Positions 47,108 through 59,500 of a stretch of DNA of 64,000 nt are shown one piece after another. Every line of letters starts with the position of its first letter. The stretch's first letter is position 1. The DNA is from Diphasiastrum complanatum. Its lineage: Eukaryota > Streptophyta > Lycopodiopsida > Lycopodiales > Lycopodiaceae. Where the stretch lies: NCBI GenBank assembly GCA_029204225.1, contig CM055100.1, positions 32,331,645 through 32,395,644 of the forward strand. Direction: 5' to 3'. Made by a program: the position numbers and the translations under genes. A model generated the notes under the pieces. The model worked only from the letters and a program-made list of their open reading frames with translations, did no database searches and was not told the DNA's origin.

Positions 47108-47893
47108 TTGGAGGTCGACGATCGAAAACGACAATTTTGGAGACGACACTGTCAATTCGAACTGTACAAACCAACGGAGCGTGCGGACATAGCAGCATTC
47201 GACAATGCGGGTTTGCTGATCAATATAAATATGGCGTATCCTGAACTATATGAGATCTACATTGACTGGGAGCGCAATTTTGCTGAATATTTTGCAGAAA
47301 TCAAACACAGTCTGCAGGATCGAACGAAGTCCCGTGCTTATAAATTATTTTGTACATATTCTTATCGACAGTTCGGCACATTTGCAGCAAAGACCTTATT
47401 TTTTGTACAAAATTTGTATATTAAGTGTAATTATTTACAGCATTCAGCACGATTCTTTCGAGAGATCAGATTAAGGAACGATTCGGAGGAAGATGTCAAA
47501 TTAGTACAAGAATTATTTGATGGCACTCTTCTTCCGATACATTTAGAAGAATTCGGAAATCTTGCTATTGGCAGATACTCTCGTTCTCGAGAAAAACTAT
47601 TGTTACTCGAATGTCAAAGGGATTTAGACCTCGCTCAGCAATTATATGACGAGATGTATCAAGACTAAAGAGTTCTTTTCCAAATCCTTTACCTATGTGA
47701 TGCTGTATCTGATGTTTTCAAATACTTGAAGGCAATAACCATCAATTCGAATAAAGTTCCTACTGAAGAAATATCTTTTAAAGACGAATTGATCAACGAA
47801 CCGAATATATTCTTTTCTAATCAACGACCAAATCTCAAAAAGAATATTGTTTGTTCACGAGGACGTTTCACATTTGAGGAGGGGGATATGTGA
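47108..47893 (+). pseudogene. Extra ORF after integrase (env position), unknown protein
   Basis: The frame is open from the integrase end. The first ATG is at 47231 (MAYPELYEIYIDWERNFAEY) and runs to TAA 47666-47668. The same frame then stays open for 74 more codons and stops at TGA 47891-47893, five bases inside the 3' LTR. So one stop splits an ORF of about 220 codons (about 260 if it starts upstream, without ATG). The protein is charged and helical-looking (DWERNFAEYFAEIKHSL, LLLLECQRDLDLAQQLYDEM). I see no signal peptide, membrane span or known domain. Athila elements carry an env-like ORF here, but this one lacks env features that I can see. Confidence 0.7.
47876..47886 (+). other. Polypurine tract of the gypsy element
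   Basis: GAGGAGGGGGA ends two bases before the 3' LTR; it is the primer for plus-strand synthesis. It also codes for the last residues of the extra ORF. Confidence 0.88.
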
Positions 47894-49106
47894 AGATGTG
47901 TATTTATTAAACAACGAATATACATCCGAATGAAGCAATATATATTCACATAAGAAGACAAGAGCTGGATACATTTATAATGAAGGGACCTGCCTATATT
48001 TTTCGCGACATACTAAATATCACATATAAAGGACAAGTCCTCAGCAATGAAGCGACATCTACAACAACCCTTAAATAAAGACACTTACATGAAACGACTC
48101 GATCCGAATCGACAATTCTAACTATAGTAATCTAAACTCAGGGTTAGATACATCTTTGCGGTATAATCTACATACGTGTCAGATATATATTGGTTAACCT
48201 TATTCAGTAAAGCGACACGCCTCTAATTTATAAAGACGTGATTGTTCGCTCTGAAGATGATAAAGAGAAGACACGATTCAGTCTTACTCACCAGGAGATA
48301 TAGTTTATGTATTCGCTGAGAGATAAAAGTTTATGTACTTGTGAGAGATCTTCTGAAGTACTCTAACAATCTTTCTTATATAAATCTATCTCTGGTCAGA
48401 CAGTTGCATAAGCACATTACAGTCTATGCTGTGTATCCGTAAAAGTGTTCTAACGAACTGTCTTAAAACTAACTTATTCGTTCATTCGAATATTTGTTCG
48501 ACACTCGAATACTTGTTCGATACCCGAATAACGTTTATCATCAGAAGTCTATCTCAGTCATCGATAGAAAAGTATGTATACAACTGAATTGATAGTCCCT
48601 GTCTGAAGAATTGAGATAAAATATCTGTATTCTGAATATCTCCGAACATATGTTTCTAACATATTCGAAGATTATACAAGAGATTAAACTCTGAGGAGAA
48701 CACTAGTTGTTGAGGACTACTGTTTAACTTTTGTTAATCCAAGAACAAGATTAACTTTGATCACTGATGAACGAATACATCGAAATCAATCCGAATTCTT
48801 GCCGACACCTTAATCAGATAGAGTGGAGTACATTCGTACTACTCTGATAACAATTCTCTTGTAGAACGCCAATTCTTCGATTCGAAAGAGAAGACTGATA
48901 TTCCAATTTTAAACATTCATTTATCCATTAAGTAATACTGGTTACTTAACCCAAATGTCTGTTTGACAACCAGACTAATTCTCCATTTTATATCATACGA
49001 ATAAGTCAGAACAATATCAACATTATACCATAAAGAAGCTATCCTCTTGGGGATTCGACATTAAATACTACAAAACTATACCAAATACAATTGGTATACC
49101 ACGACA
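47889..49106 (+). repeat. 3' LTR of the gypsy element
   Basis: 1218 bases, equal in length to the 5' LTR; I count four substitutions and no indel. It is followed by target duplication TGTCC (49107-49111). Confidence 0.96.
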
Positions 49107-49111
49107 TGTCC

Positions 49112-50381
49112 TAAAAGACTTATGTTTCTTGTGCACATACAAACAAAAAGTGATAGTACAGCTCTGGCTGGAGTTTGGAGACAGTCAAGTTTAAACACAA
49201 AGAGCTTACAATCATAGACCTCAAGGATTTGGGCCAAAATTTAAAGGCATTTCCAATCGTATTATTACAAAAACAGAGTGCACATACAACCTGGTTCTTC
49301 CGGATGTTCTACTATTGGTATATCATTCATTGGAATCAAACATTGAACTTCAACATGCTTTTCGTGACCGTTACTACTACTGTAACAGTCACTTGAATTT
49401 AATGGCCACCTATAATAAGATGGATGAAACCAACTAAACAGATAACTTCAGTTCAAGCTTTGGTGATAAGTCACTTCATACCAAAGAGAGATCTCTTAAT
49501 CATTGATTGCGCACTAAATGGAAGCTCACCCTTCTCCGGGGGTGCCACTAAGATTGTGAAGTGCGTTGCACATTTCAGGATCACAGTAGACATTGAGCCA
49601 AGTGCATACATGAATGCCCAAGTTCTGAAAACCGCTGGTCCTACTTCCTTGTTCAATGCAGCAATGAAGCCAAGAAGTTGAAATGTTGCAGCTGGATTGG
49701 GAAGATCTAAGAGAATCGAATAGAGGTCCTAGATATCTCAGGTTTAAGAGCTTCCAATCTTCTCGCGTTGCAGCTCTGAAACACAGTGCTTTCTCCACCT
49801 CCAAAGGCTACATTCTGGAGCTTGATTACTACAGATAGTGTATAGAATTTATTGCAATTGTCTAACTCGCACCAGAAAAGAATGGCAAAATGCTAGATAT
49901 GTGCATGACCAAAAGCATTGCTTCCATAGTTAACCAAAGCCCTGAAGGCAGCCAGACCGCTTAGTAGATGCTTGCGACCAAATAAGAAAAGCCATCATCT
50001 AAGGTGCTCAGTCGATACCAAGGCTTGAATGTATTTCAAAGTTACCCTGGCAACCAGGCAAATATACATGTTTTCCTAAACTCAGTTTTGATGTCCAGCT
50101 TCCGGAAGTTAACAAAGAAAGCATACATCGAGACCAGAAAAGAAGCAAGGAGCCGAATGGTGCATTCATATTGTAGACTTTAATCAAACTTGAGAATGAA
50201 AAATGCTCTTTTTACTGTAATGTGCTCGTTGATCTAAGCCAATCAGCTCTACAATCCAAAAAAATTGAAAAGTACGCGACACTAACAAAAAATTGAGCAG
50301 GCCATAATAGACTTTTTGTTGGTGCTAAGGTACCAAAGGCATCTCCAAAGACAAGCCCTCTGTGAAAATTAACCGCCAAAC
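49112..50381. other. Spacer between gypsy element and PRS gene, includes PRS 3' UTR
   Basis: No coding domain is seen. The part next to 50382 is expected to hold the PRS 3' UTR (minus). The frames at 49424 and 49526 are unsupported. Confidence 0.45.
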
Positions 50382-50562
50382 TTATCGGAAGATGCTACTC
50401 ACAGAAGAATCATCATGGACCCGCCAGATGGTTTCACCAAGCAAATTGGCCACAGACAAAATTGTGAGCTGGGGAAAGTAATTTTCTTCTGTCACAGGTA
50501 TGGAATTTGTGATTATCACTTCTTGAAAAAGACCTCCCGATAAACGTTCAATTGCAGGAGGG
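50382..50562 (-). CDS. PRS: PRS last exon
   Basis: Acceptor TTTGCAG at 50563-50565; begins [20 protein letters not shown], ends [19 protein letters not shown] and IFR, stop TAA 50382-50384. The first base completes the Ser codon of the previous exon. Confidence 0.95.
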
Positions 50563-53500
50563 CTGCAAAGATCCACAAAACAAGTGTTACATATTTAGAA
50601 TTTTGAAAAGCCTCTGTGCTACTTCTGACAGACAAGCTTCTTATATTCAGAAGGTACCTGAAGACCCCATGTGTACAACAGGCATAAACTTCACGAGCAC
50701 CTTCTTGATGAAGCAAGGCTGCACCATTTGTTATAGTACCTGACACACAGAAGCTAAAACAAATTGGAACACAAAATTTCTTAGCACAAGAACGCCACAC
50801 TTGAAGACAGGAATAGTGCTGCGCTCCAGTGACTGTGTACAATATTATAATGAGGGGCTCTATAGTTTAGCAAACTATACATTACTCAACTCACAGTAAC
50901 AATCAAGGGTTCCTGCTGGACTTGCACTTTTCCAAGCACTCGTATACTGACTTCTATATTAGAAAACTGTGCCTGGCATGACACTTACTAAGTGGTAATG
51001 ATAAGAGGGCACATTACCCCCCAATAAAAGATTGCACATCTCCTTTGTTATGTTCAGGATAACACCTGACAAAACAAAGGAGACATGCAATCTTCAACCC
51101 TACGGAGTCCAAACAGAGTCTTGGACCATGGACTTCATCGTGCATAGCATGGACCAAATGCAATGATGTCCATACTCAGTTGTCAACGTCAGCACCCTAG
51201 AGTATGTGCAGGTAGGTCGAAACAGCAAGGTGCAGACAAGAAGTCTTGCGTGAGATGCAGAAGAGACGGGCATACAATAGATACATGCTGGCTCAATCCC
51301 AAGACTTTCATAAATCTGTACATTGACCAACACACCGAATTTCTATCACTTCTCTGGAGGTGAAGGGCAGACTCTGTCTTGATGAAGGCCAGCACTAAAG
51401 AGCAAAGCCCCTAATAAAAAAAAAGACTGATGATATATAGACTGTTATTGGACATGAATTTGAGGGTTTAATCAGAGGTCTCATGGTTAAGACTGGTACA
51501 TATTTTGGCAATGTTGTGGTCTGTAGAAAGCAGGTCCTCAAAAGTTTACAATTCAAATAGTGCAAAAACAGTCAAAATGAGCAAGGCTAAGCAAAAAACG
51601 TACATGACCATTCAATATCAGTAAAAGAACGTTATAAATTACCAGCAGTGTCAATCATATCATCTACCATCACGGCGACCTTGCCTCTCACATCGCCAAT
51701 AAGATTCATGACCTGCCCACAACATATAGTCACAATCCAAGCACAACTTGGGCTACTATTACCCATCCTTGAATTATAACATAAGTGATACCTCATTTCA
51801 AATACAACAGTTCCATAAGCATTAAGATTTAAGCTCCGAGCGATTTCACACCAAGGGGTTTCAATAGTGACGCTGAGTCACACATACCCCCCCTCATAGC
51901 CCCCATCCTTTCATCCTGCTTCATCTAGATTTTACACAAAAACATGCATAGTGAACCTTCATTCTCTCTCCTCTATCCTATATTAACCTACATGTTCTCC
52001 CGCCTAAAATGTTGTAATCCAAACACTTCCTACTATAGTGGAGATGCTGGAGGGTAGTGCCTGGCATGTTTACTTACCCCAAGTCAGCATTTTTTATACC
52101 AAGTCATCTGCCACATCGGGGCCCTTATTCTCGTATGTGAAATAGGGAAACGGCCTATATATTCTCTCTAGTGAATGTTGAGTTTTTTGACAGATAGACG
52201 TCCTAGGCATGTGTGTGAAAACACCCAATATAAAAATGCTTCCTCTAGACTGAGTTCTGTGATAGTCCTAGGAGCATTTGCAAAAAAAATTACCTCGGAC
52301 ATATTGTGATCTTGGCGCCTTTTATCCACAATTGCAAGAGGAGCATCAGATAGCTTTTTTGCAAAAGCTCGCGCACGCGCAACACCCCCAACATCCGGAG
52401 AAACAACCACCAAGTCATCCGAAGAGATGACTTTACTTGCCAAATAATCCAGAATCACAGGCTGCACGATAAAACAGAAGACCCACAAAGCTAGTAAGTT
52501 ATAAAGACAAACGATGATTTTAGGCTTCCTTATAATATGCTCAACAGCCAAACAGCTAGGTATCCCAAACATGAAGAGTTTCCAGTCATTCAAAGCATCT
52601 CAATTGCCATAATAGCATGTGAGTGCATAAATCCTCTCATATGGGCTTTACATGTCCGACTTGAGTAGAATGCTCTGAATAGACAAAGAGCTGGCCAAGT
52701 TGTAGCAGCAACTTTGATGAGTTCAAAAACAGCTAAGGTCGATTGAAAAAGGAGACAGCCTCGACAGGTTACATCCTAAGCTCAGGAAGCTGACTGCGGA
52801 AACCTATGTCTACTCTATAATAATTGAAATAAAGAAATAAAAAGCATCTATTCTCCAGAAGTATGATGAGAATATCCATTAAAGACACTGTACATAAACT
52901 ATTTTTAAATAGATACCTCTCCATTTTCAAACAGATACCTCTCTTGTAGTTGTAAATAAGCAAATAATTAGATGAAGAAGTCAAGCACTTCTAAAGAAAC
53001 TCGTCAATGCACCCAAGAAACCCTACCCAATAGTGTTTTAGAGTTTGCTTAAATACATTGTGCTGTTAAAAATAGTCATTTAAGAAACAATCTTTTGCTT
53101 CAAAAACGAAAAAGCCAAGAGATGATATGCTCTCAAGGAAGCTACACAAAGTGTTCAGAAAAAGCATAGCCCAACATAGTAAGAATGATAAAATAAGGAA
53201 AACTAAAGTATACAAAAGGATAGATGAATACATCCAAGATAAATCAGGTTACATAAGTAATTAAAGCTGAGATGAAACTGCATGTCTAGCAAAGGGATGG
53301 TACTGAAACTGAAACTGTGTCTGAAACGGGTCAGCAAGGAAAACAAGAATTAACAAGATCATGTACTACTAAAGATCTTTCTAGCATGTAGCCTACAGTT
53401 TGTCCAAAGCTCAAAATCTTAAAGCACATCTACAGTGCTTAAAAGGCAATTATCATATGCTACTAGTTGTCGGCTTTAGTAATTGCAGAGAACAGCCCAA

Positions 53501-56500
53501 AAACAAGAAAAAACTAGGCCGATACCACCGGAAACAAGGAGCGTGGAATGATAAGCAAAATATGGGAGGGGTAGGAGCTCTGGCCTAGAGTTTAAGAGGA
53601 TTACTCATCAAAACACTACACAACATCACATTCTAGAATCTCCAACAACTTGGATTTAAACTAAATATAAGAGGAAAGCAATGAAATAGAAAACACTCTT
53701 TGTCACAATACGCCAGCATTCAACATTTGATCAGCCAGGTAAACAAACTCGGATCATGGTCTTCAGCAACTGACCAGACCAGATTTGCAGGTTGCTTAAG
53801 TCTCTGCACTGTGCAGCACACCCTGATGCTAATTTTCTCCCTGTAGGTCAGGAATTGTGTGTAGGATAAGAGTTGACTACACAGAGATGTACTTGGTTGA
53901 AACTTGAGTATGAAGACCTATCAACATGCAAGGTCGGTCCATAGTCGCACTACGATTCTGAATCGCGGTTCAGAATCGTGGTCCAGAATTGCGATTCGGA
54001 TTTTTCCAGAATCGTTCAAAATCGTGTTTTTTTTTATTTTTTTTTGGGCAATAAGGGTATCAAATGAAAGCTATAATTAAAGGCATTATTACTGTGTAGT
54101 TTGCCGAATGTTTCGAGTACAGGATGGTCCAGTTTAGGTGCATAAATCCATGTTGGGTTCTGTCAAGGATAAAAATTCAAAACTAACCTCTAGCCTGTTC
54201 GTTATCATGTTCCAGTGGGACAGAGACAGAGAGGCCCCCTCTGGACCCCCCCGGCGACAGTAGCAAGGGGGCGCTGCCCCCCCTGCACAATGGGGGGTGA
54301 TGCGTGCTAATAAGGGCCCAATATTTATGCCCCCAACTGTATGCACATTGCACTCACATCTCCAGTCAAATTATTGCAAAACTGATCATCATCCATAGAG
54401 TTGATAACCCGAACTAACAATCACTGAGAACCAGAGCAAATAACAACCAAATAGCTACTAACTTTTATCTGTTTGTGCCCTATCTACTGCACTTCTAGGA
54501 GGCAAAACGCTGGTTTGACCATTGCTCCCCTAAAAAAATTTCAATAATAATAATAATTTAAAATTTAAAATTTTTGCACGTTTCACAGTTCGAATCGCAG
54601 TTCATGAATCGCGGACCCTGCGAATCACAATTCGCTGCAACTATGCAAGGTCCTTACGCTAGCGGCTACATACTAGCACGGACTTACCTCTGTCACACAG
54701 GGATATATTAAGAAGTGGACCTCTCAGGTAAGTGTAAAAAACAGAAACAAGCCATTACCTATTGGTTATTTAAATTCCATACCTGTCCATAGACGTGATC
54801 AACAGGGATGTCAAAGTAGCCCATAGATTGTCCAGAGTGTAAGTCCAACACAAGCACTCGGTTTGCCCCAGCTTCAGTAATCAAATTGGCCACTAATTTT
54901 GCGGCAATGGATTCTCGACCTTGAGTCTGTAGGAGACCAAATAAGACAACCTTTATCTCTATATGATAATAAGCGAGATGCTTAGCAGTACAAAGCCAAA
55001 AGCACAAATGGGACATCTTCAAAAACATGATTGAAAATATGCTCCAAGTTCAGTAGCATCAAATACTTTACAAATCATTAATAATTAATCTCCATAACAC
55101 AGTTTCCAGTCAATTGAAACCTATTCAAAATTTATTGCAGAGTTCAAATCATTGAAACACAAAATGATCCAAAAATTCCAAGATTTGAAAACTCTCAAAA
55201 ACATTCAGAGTTTAGATTTTTTTTTGAATAGATCAAACATTTCAAAAAAGAAGGGTCACGAAACTTCTCAGTTCAAATCATCAATCAATTAAATCGATTC
55301 ACAATGCTATAAATTATGAATAATCGGAACTACGCTCCAAAAAAACACACATGATGGCAACAAAGTTAGATGCACAGAAGCACATGGCCACAAGTCTAGT
55401 TGAATCAAATCAATTCGGAGTGCAACTCGAATTGATTCAAATTTTCTTCTGGAGATTCAAATCATCCTGCAAAACAATTCAAAAGAACCCCCTTATTTTA
55501 AATTTCACATCAAACATGGACAGATCGGTTCATTTTGAAAAAAACGTTTCTTGACAATTTGATTGAATCTGTTCATAGAGCTTTGATTCTCAATTTGTTG
55601 CTGAGATGCAGAAGCCCTCAAAAGAATGAGCTCCTCAAAGTGTACTAACCTCATTATACTATATTCAGAGGAAACTGATAGTCAAATCAAGCCATGACCA
55701 GTGAATGAGGCTAAGCAAGTAGAGTTGCTTAAATCCAATGTACATTTCAATAAATCTAAACATAACACTCTAGATAGACACGGATAGACTGTGACAACAA
55801 TCTTTCATGGGTCCTATCTCTCTCTAGAGCTCTCTCTCTCTCTCTCTTTGAAAACCCACCGCACCAGAGACATTGAAGATCTTGACTCTGAGCTACTGAT
55901 TCACGCCCCCGATACCCTTGCCTCTACATTATCCACTCTCCTTAACCATGCTCTTGTTGAGGGCTTCCCATCCTCTTGGTGCACCAACATCATACATCCT
56001 ATCCATAAAAACGGTGACCCCATAGTACCTGGTAATTACCGCACTATTATGATTGGACATGTCCTCGCGAAGATATATGGCGTCATCCTCCAGTCTGCAG
56101 TTAGCTCAAAAGCAGAGTCCAGGAGATTACATGCTTTGGGTCAGGCAGGGTTCCGCGCTCATTATTCCACTACAGATCACATATTCACACTCCGCACCAT
56201 CATTGAGGAAGCTAGACACAGGAAAGAAAAGGTATACTGTTGTTTTGTGGACTTCAGGAAAGCCTTTGATTCTGTTCCACGCTCTTTACTTATCCAGAGA
56301 CTCCGAGACCTAGGTTTCTCTACAGATATTATTCTAGCCGTCATGGCTCTCTATGAGAGAGTTTTGGGTTGCTTTCGTCATGGTAGTGGCATTTCTGAGC
56401 AGATCTGGAGTACTATTGGGGTTAAGCAGGGATGCTCTCTCTCACCAGTTCTCCTTGGATTATATATTGACGAGCTAGAGCAGGTCATCTCTCAGTGTGG

Positions 56501-59500
56501 TGGGGACGGGTGTCGACTGAGAGACGTTTTGATTGCCATCCTTCTCTATGCGGATGATGTGGTACTAGTCTCTCGTACCAGAGAGGGATTACAGAGACAG
56601 TTGGATTGTTTACACACTTTTTGCAATCAGTGGGGTTTAGGGGTGAACCTCTCGAAGACCAAAGTTATGGTCTTCAATACCTCTCGGGCCTTCATGCAGC
56701 GCCAAGAGCTTACCTTCGATGGACAGTCCCTAGAGGTGGTTTCTTCATACACTTACCTGGGCGCGCTCTTATCTGGTCCTACCTTCAGTATGAGACAAGC
56801 GGCTACTTCTAGACTTGGGAAGGGCCACTCTTCCCTAGTCCAGCTGGAGAGATTCTGCTTTCGCAAGTCTATTCGTGATGCTCCGAGTAAGTGCAGACTG
56901 TTTGATACCATCGTCACCCCCTCAGCCTTGTATGCCGCAGAGATATGGTGCACAGGATTATCATCTTCACACTGGTCCAGCATTTCACGCTTACAGACCA
57001 CCATGTTGGCTCGCATGATCCAAGCGAAGCCCTCGGTTCCCCATGAGATCATCCTTGCGGAGTTTGCCACCCTCCTATTCAGATTGAGGCTGCCTTCCAG
57101 CTTATCACGTACATCCAGCGCGCTTAGGGACTTCCTAATACCGAGCAGAGATATACTCGGATTGCTCTCATGTCCTCTCATCACCTTCAGACTCAGGGAT
57201 ACCGGCTATCATGGTTCTCTCAGGCATCACACTTCCTCATGGAAGCATGTGGTATCACTATCACTTATCTCCCTTTGGGTACACACTAGTACATTAGACG
57301 TTTTTTATACAGAGCATATCTCGACCGTACCTGGCGTCACCAGCTATGGGTTAAGCCTGACTACTACCGGACCCACTTTCTAGTGCAGGATGCCACTAGT
57401 CTTCCAGTTTTACCTCGCTATTTGTCTTCTGGACTATCACACGGTCTCCGTTTCACTTTGGGACAGTTCAGAGTCTCCTCACATCAGTTGGCTATTGAGA
57501 CAGGCAGATTCCAGGGTACACCACGAGAGGAGAGACTATGCCTGCTGTGTCCTCTACATGAGATAGAGTCCGAGGAGCATTTCATCTTCAGATGCCCCAT
57601 ATATTATGAGATTAGAGGGAGATATCATTGTTTATTCCGTGACATGCCTACTACACTTAGAGCACTGATGGGATATGAGGACTCTCGCTGTGTTGCACTT
57701 ATGCTACCAGACAACTCACCAGCCACATCCTAGCTCTCAGGCTCAGATTACGTCTTTCTTCACCAGGAGACGGACACGGCCCGACGACGATGACGACGAC
57801 ATACCACCTCACCGATGTCAGAGACAGTGTATCACTCATAGTCATGCAGCAGTTCACACTTCTCGCCTTGTTACGAGAGTGCACAGTTTTCACCCTCCTA
57901 GACGACATCAGTCACGGCCCATACCTCCTGATACTACTCGTATTACGTCTTTTTTCAGCAGCAGCAATATCTGACACTATCTGATACTACTCTACTCTAC
58001 TCTACTCATGGCAGCTACTCTTGCTCCCACTTATGGACAGTTGGCAGTTTGTAGTTTACAGCTATATTACTCATTTTTCTTTTATGCATAGTTTTTTCTT
58101 GAAGACGTTTATATACGCTCCCATGGTTTTCACATACTTGACATGTACTCCTTTTGGTCTTATATGCCTTTTGGCATGGAAAAGACATTAATAAAGCTTT
58201 CTTTCTTTCTTTCTTTCTTCTCTGCTAACAGATACCCAATCGGATATGGAGACGAATATTCTAGTTGATGATAGGCATAGGGACAGATGGCAGTGTATCA
58301 GGCAGAAGAAGAGGTAGACCACCTTGGACAACAAATACGCGTGAATCAATCATGAACAACTTATGAAGGAAGAAGAATTGAAAAGAGCAGATTATTAAAG
58401 TATGCTAAAGATTCAAAATGCCCTCTATTCACTCAAAGAAGTTTGTAGAAGAGAAATATACAAAAGCCAACAGCCAAGAGCCATGTGTTACATAGGAGTT
58501 ACAAAAGCAAATGAAAAGCCTTGGCATTGGACAGCCAAGTGCTAATTGGAGAAGAAGGTCACTTGCCCCATGGACCCCCATTATGACTTGGGCCCCTCCA
58601 AACTTGAGTACGTGGACCAAAAGTTAAAAAAATGCTCCTTGGGTCCTGAAAACCATATACATTGCCCCAACTTCATTAAATATGGCATTAACCCCATGAA
58701 GTCACGCAATCCAAGCTTGGAGAAAGCTCTGTGCTCACCATACATCTCTGGAGAAGATTCCACCCAGGGAGAGAATAAACTCTGATGACCCCTGACAGCC
58801 GTCCAGGGTGTACCTTCTGGTACCTCGACTTCGCAGTCAGAGCATCAACAGAGGAATCTCCATTAAAGGACAAATAGGACAAATAGTGACTTCTAACACA
58901 GGTCACTTCAGACTCTGATCACTATGAGGATCCTCGTTGTGTAGCATTGATGATACGAGAGATGATGATTTTGAGATGGGACTTATCCAAAGACCAGATC
59001 AGTATGGATGCCCAGACTACTATCACAGATTTCTTTTCCAAACACCGACAGAGACTTACAAATGATACATATGCAAGATCGGAGGATGAGACAGATATAC
59101 CAGTTAGAGACTGACATCATGCTTATACGTCAGTGCATCAAATTGAGTCATATTTCCAGTAGATCGAGACATAGTGCCCACAAACCAAGACATAGTGCGA
59201 GACATAGTGCCCATAGGTCCTAGTAACAACCGCATCACTCAACACGCTCAGAGGAGTCAGAGCATTTCACAAACTTGATTACATCCTAATTTATAGCAGT
59301 GGTCGAGTCCTAAGGCTTGACTTTGTTTCATAATATTTGAGCTCCTTTTCTAATTTTTAATGCAGCGACATGTATCAAATTTATTTTTGTTGATCTAGTT
59401 TTATTTAGTATGTTTGCTTTTACAGAAACGTTTCTTTATACGCTCCTACTTATCACACACTCTTGAGATGTACAGAATTTGTCTTTTGTATCCTCCGGTA

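Larger units (their letters stand above)
40114..49106 (+). mobile_element. Full-length Ty3/gypsy retrotransposon, Athila/Tat-like
   Basis: It is 8993 bases: LTRs 40114-41331 and 47889-49106 (both 1218 bases), 5-bp target duplication TGTCC on both sides, tRNA-Asp primer site at 41344, purine tract at 47876. Order is gag, protease, RT, RNase H, integrase, extra ORF. By eye the LTRs differ at only four positions, so the insertion is recent. Pol is nevertheless broken by at least three frameshifts and a stop. The RT phrase REGILLGHRISNRGIEVDKD, protease DSGSSVNII, the tRNA-Asp primer and an ORF after integrase all resemble the Athila/Tat lineage; that placement is inference. Confidence 0.96.

Noticed and set aside
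49424-49804. Open frames on both strands right of the gypsy element
   Set aside because: Mutually overlapping, without motifs or homologous exons of the nearby PRS gene.
57675-57984. Small frames at the end of the first LINE as separate genes
   Set aside because: They overlap the LINE C-terminus and 3' UTR and repeat its residues; no independent evidence.
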